Shown here: positions 61,463-64,000 of the stretch, one piece after another
Layout: every line of letters begins with the position of its first letter
Numbering within the stretch: the first letter of the stretch is position 1
Source: CAYFKJ01 sp964343605
Lineage (GTDB): Bacteria > Pseudomonadota > Alphaproteobacteria > UBA2966
NCBI GenBank assembly: GCA_964343605.1
Contig: CAYFKJ010000002.1
Location: 806,001 to 870,000 of the forward strand
Length of the DNA: 64,000 nt
Direction: 5' to 3'
Position numbers and translations under genes: made by a program
Notes under the pieces: model-generated
Seen by the model: the letters and a program-made list of their open reading frames with translations, nothing else
Told to the model about the DNA's origin: nothing
Databases searched by the model: none

Positions 61463-63754
61463 ATGTCGGAACAAGCAACGATGGAAAAGAACACGGGCGT
61501 CTACCTCTGCTCGGGCTGCGGCATCGGCGAGGCCGTCGACATGGCCCAGGTCGAAGGCGTGGCCAACGACGAATTCAAGGTGCCGCTGTGCAAGTCGCAC
61601 GATTATCTCTGCGGCGACGAGGGCGTGGCGATGATCCGCGACGACATCGCCGCCGGCACGGTCAACCAAGTCGTCGTCGCGGCCTGTTCGCAGCGCGTCA
61701 ACGCCGACCGCTTCCGCTTCGACGGCCACCACGTCGTGCGCGCCAACCTGCGCGAACAGGTGGCCTGGTGCCATGAGGACGGCGACGAAGAGACCCAGGC
61801 CAAGGCTGACGACTACGTGCGCATGGCAATCACGCAGCTCGACAAGTCCGATGCGCCCGCGGCCCTGACCGAGGGTGAGTTTTCCAAAACCGTGCTGGTC
61901 GTGGGCGGGGGCACCACAGGCCTCAACGCGGCGCGCGAGGCGGCACGGGCGGGCTACGACGTCGTGCTCGTGGAGCGCTCCGACAAGCTCGGCGGGGCGG
62001 CGGCCAAGTGGACCAAGCGCATGCCGCACAAGCCGCCCTACCGAGGGCTGCAGGACAACGACACCGCCGACCTGATCGCCTCGGTCGAGGCCGACGGCCG
62101 GATCGACGTGCGCCTCGACGCCCAGGTCACCAAGACCTCGGGCGGGCCCGGCAAGTTCGACGTGGAGATCAGCCAGGGCGGCACGCCCACGGTCGAGAAG
62201 ATCGGCGCCATCGTCATGGCGACGGGCTGGCGCCCCTACGATCCCAACAAGCTCGGACACCTGGGTTACGGCGCGTCGCCCGACGTGGTGACCAACGTCG
62301 AGCTTGAAGACATGCTGGCGGACGGAGCGGTCACGCGCAAATCCGACGGGGCGGTGCCCAAGAACGTCGCCTTCATCCAGTGCGCCGGCTCGCGCGATCC
62401 CGATCATTTGCCTTATTGCTCGTCGGTTTGTTGCGGCGTTTCCATCAAGCACGCCCTGCAGCTTCGCGAGGCCGATCCCGAAACAATGATCTACGTCATC
62501 TACGACGAACTCAGGACACCCGGCACGGCGGAGGAATTCTACCGCGAGGCCCAGGAAGCGGGCGTCATCTTCATGAAGGGCAAGGTCAAGGGCGTCGGCG
62601 CGGACCTCACCGTGACTGTCGACGACGTGCTCCTGGGCGAGGAAGTGCCGCTGCAGGGCCTCGACATGGTCGTGCTGGCCACCGGCATGGTGCCCAACGC
62701 CACGACCGACGGCACTATCCTGCCCGACCCCGATATCGATCCCTTCTCGGCCTTCCCGGTTGCGGGCGAAGAGGAAGCCGAGACTGAGGAGAATGCCGAA
62801 CCCGCCGCGGACGACGATGAGATCGATCTGCCCGACGAGCAGACGGCCAACAACTCGATCCTCAATCTGCAATACCGCCAGGGCCCGCACGTGCCCAATT
62901 TGGCCGACGGCTTTTCCGATTCCCACTACCTCTGCTTCCCCTACGAGACGCGACGGACGGGCATCTACACCTGCGGTCCGGTGCGCCGGCCCATGGACAT
63001 GGCCGAAGCCGCCGAGGACGCCGCGGGCGCTGCGCTGAAGGCGATCCAAGCCATCGAGACCGTGGCCGGCGGCGCAGCCGTGCATCCCCGTGTCGGCGAT
63101 CTGAGCTATCCGAAGTTCGGGCTCAGCATCTGCACCAAGTGCCGTCGCTGCACGGTGGAGTGTCCCTTCGGCGCCATCGACGAGAACGAGGAAGGCTACC
63201 CGGTGGTGAGCGAATCACGCTGCCGGCGCTGCGGTACCTGCATGGGCGCCTGTCCGGTGCGGACGATCTCCTTCGACAACTATTCGGTGGAGATGGTGAA
63301 CTCCATGTCGAAGTCGGTGGAAATGCCGGACGAGTTTGACGAAAAGCCGCGCATCCTCGTGCTGGCCTGCGAGAACGACGCCTATCCCGCCATCGATATG
63401 GCCGGCGTGGCGCGCCAGGAATACACATCGCAAGTCCGCGTCGTACCCGTGCGCTGCCTCGGCTCCGTCAGCCTCGTGATGGTGTCGGAGGCGCTATCGT
63501 CGGGTTACGACTCCATCGCCCTGATGGGGTGCAAGTCGGGCGACGATTACCAGTGCCACTTCGTCAAGGGCAGCGCCATCGCACAGGAACGCATGGGCAA
63601 GATCGGCGAAACGCTCAAGAGCATGATGCTGGAGGAGGAGCGGGTGCAGACCTACGAGGTCGCCATCACCGATTCCCACCGCATACCCAAGCTCTTCAAC
63701 GACCTGGCCGAAAAGGTTGACGAGATCGGCCTCAATCCGTTCAAGGGGTTTTAG
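61463..63754 (+). CDS. qmoB: Quinone-interacting membrane-bound oxidoreductase, subunit B
   Basis: A 763-residue protein fusing an HdrA-like flavoprotein half to a ferredoxin and MvhD-like tail. Cys-containing segments occur at CSGCGIGEAV, CKSHDYLC and, after the FAD fold (VLVVGGGTTGLNAAREAARA, about residues 143-162), CAGSRDPDHLPYCSSVCCGV (about 307-326). Two [4Fe-4S] sites follow near 558-600 (CTKCRRCTVECPFG; CRRCGTCMGACPVR), then the MvhD-like end (LMGCKSGDDYQCHF). Between the flavin part and ferredoxin part lies an acidic low-complexity stretch (about residues 433-458). The order and spacing are those of QmoB. Confidence 0.95.
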   Translation: MSEQATMEKNTGVYLCSGCGIGEAVDMAQVEGVANDEFKVPLCKSHDYLCGDEGVAMIRDDIAAGTVNQVVVAACSQRVNADRFRFDGHHVVRANLREQVAWCHEDGDEETQAKADDYVRMAITQLDKSDAPAALTEGEFSKTVLVVGGGTTGLNAAREAARAGYDVVLVERSDKLGGAAAKWTKRMPHKPPYRGLQDNDTADLIASVEADGRIDVRLDAQVTKTSGGPGKFDVEISQGGTPTVEKIGAIVMATGWRPYDPNKLGHLGYGASPDVVTNVELEDMLADGAVTRKSDGAVPKNVAFIQCAGSRDPDHLPYCSSVCCGVSIKHALQLREADPETMIYVIYDELRTPGTAEEFYREAQEAGVIFMKGKVKGVGADLTVTVDDVLLGEEVPLQGLDMVVLATGMVPNATTDGTILPDPDIDPFSAFPVAGEEEAETEENAEPAADDDEIDLPDEQTANNSILNLQYRQGPHVPNLADGFSDSHYLCFPYETRRTGIYTCGPVRRPMDMAEAAEDAAGAALKAIQAIETVAGGAAVHPRVGDLSYPKFGLSICTKCRRCTVECPFGAIDENEEGYPVVSESRCRRCGTCMGACPVRTISFDNYSVEMVNSMSKSVEMPDEFDEKPRILVLACENDAYPAIDMAGVARQEYTSQVRVVPVRCLGSVSLVMVSEALSSGYDSIALMGCKSGDDYQCHFVKGSAIAQERMGKIGETLKSMMLEEERVQTYEVAITDSHRIPKLFNDLAEKVDEIGLNPFKGF

Positions 63755-63756
63755 GC

Positions 63757-64000
63757 ATGAGCACCGCAACCGCCCCCGTCTCGAGCCGCAAGTACGATCT
63801 CGGGTTTGCCCGCTGGGTCTACGAGAACGTCGAAGGCGGCGACATGGTCGCCATGTGCATGCAGTGCGGCGTCTGCTCCGGCTCGTGCCCCATCGGGGCC
63901 GAGATGGACAACGGCCCTCGCAAGACCTTCATGATGATCCGCGCCGGCATGAAGGAAGCCGTGCTGACCTCGGACACCCTGTGGAACTGCGTCAGCTGCT
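63757..64000 (+). CDS. qmoC: Quinone-interacting membrane-bound oxidoreductase, subunit C (cut by window end)
   Basis: The first 81 codons are present. The N-terminal ferredoxin-like segment MCMQCGVCSGSCPIG (about residues 33-47) binds a [4Fe-4S] cluster and the start of the second cluster (WNCVSC) is reached at the window edge. In full-length QmoC this part is followed by a membrane cytochrome-b-like domain that reduces or oxidises quinone. It begins two bases after the qmoB stop. Position and motif make the assignment secure despite truncation. Confidence 0.92.
   Translation, partial: MSTATAPVSSRKYDLGFARWVYENVEGGDMVAMCMQCGVCSGSCPIGAEMDNGPRKTFMMIRAGMKEAVLTSDTLWNCVSC

Noticed and set aside
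61418..63085. 555-codon minus-strand frame across qmoB
   Set aside because: Same effect: low-complexity antisense product with no motif, opposite a gene whose Fe-S and FAD motifs are intact.
60157..64000. Heterodisulfide reductase or sHdr sulfur-oxidation complex
   Set aside because: The subunits are Hdr-like, but the QmoA-QmoB-QmoC order, the ferredoxin/MvhD tail of the second protein and the genomic company of aprBA and sat fit Qmo. No lipoate-binding protein or sHdr genes are present.

Overview
The window is a GC-rich, densely packed stretch of a proteobacterial chromosome. Gene content (aerobic benzoyl-CoA genes with a BoxR-type regulator, an ArsR/SRPBCC pair, NnrU, an Mla-type lipid transporter with a PqiC-like lipoprotein, and AprBA with QmoABC) fits an alphaproteobacterium of the Rhodospirillales type, probably free-living and sulfur-oxidising with a heterotrophic side. 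This assignment is an inference from gene content; no rRNA is present. A run of ten Ns at 16671-16680 shows the sequence is a scaffolded draft, possibly a metagenome-assembled genome, and the sequence just left of the gap looks chimeric.

Layout. 1-3.4 kb: a TRAP-type solute-binding protein, a class II HMG-CoA reductase and a YhhN membrane protein. 3.5-7.3 kb: an Mla/MCE lipid-transport operon (STAS-fused permease, ATPase, MCE protein, lipoprotein). 7.5-16.3 kb: aerobic benzoate degradation through CoA thioesters. On the minus strand boxC-boxB-reductase-thioesterase-gpt run together, boxR reads from its own divergent promoter, and the benzoate-CoA ligase plus an alpha/beta hydrolase read right. 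A canonical boxA is absent and a phthalate-dioxygenase-reductase-type flavoprotein sits in its place. 16.3-23.2 kb: mixed genes (cyclic-nucleotide-binding protein, NnrU, ArsR/SRPBCC/GST operon, thioredoxin-NHL protein, universal stress protein, metallo-hydrolase). 23.3-26.9 kb: a 1191-residue multi-domain flavin/iron-sulfur oxidoreductase. 27-37.5 kb, minus strand: a hybrid histidine kinase-receiver-Hpt phosphorelay behind a complete branched-chain-amino-acid-type ABC importer, and an acyl-CoA ligase.

37.6-64 kb is a loose sulfur-oxidation region: aprBA (39.0-41.5 kb), sat (54.1-55.2 kb) and qmoABC (60.2 kb to the window edge, qmoC cut). Together they would oxidise sulfite to APS (AprBA), pass electrons to quinone (QmoABC) and recover ATP from APS (Sat). 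Interspersed are a Crp/Fnr regulator with several cysteines beside a DUF2892 protein, a YkgJ cysteine-cluster protein, two molybdenum hydroxylase systems (a Tat-exported two-subunit enzyme and a cytoplasmic three-subunit enzyme), a GGDEF/EAL protein, an HD-domain protein that may be a di-iron oxygenase, and an atypical lower-GC orphan gene directly before qmoA.

Non-coding signals include possible BoxR operators around boxR, a leaderless-looking ArsR promoter whose start codon lies inside a perfect palindrome, a 30-bp perfect palindrome upstream of the liv operon, two composite repeat elements with related inverted ends, and several terminator-like hairpins. No rRNA, tRNA, CRISPR array, insertion sequence or phage was recognised.
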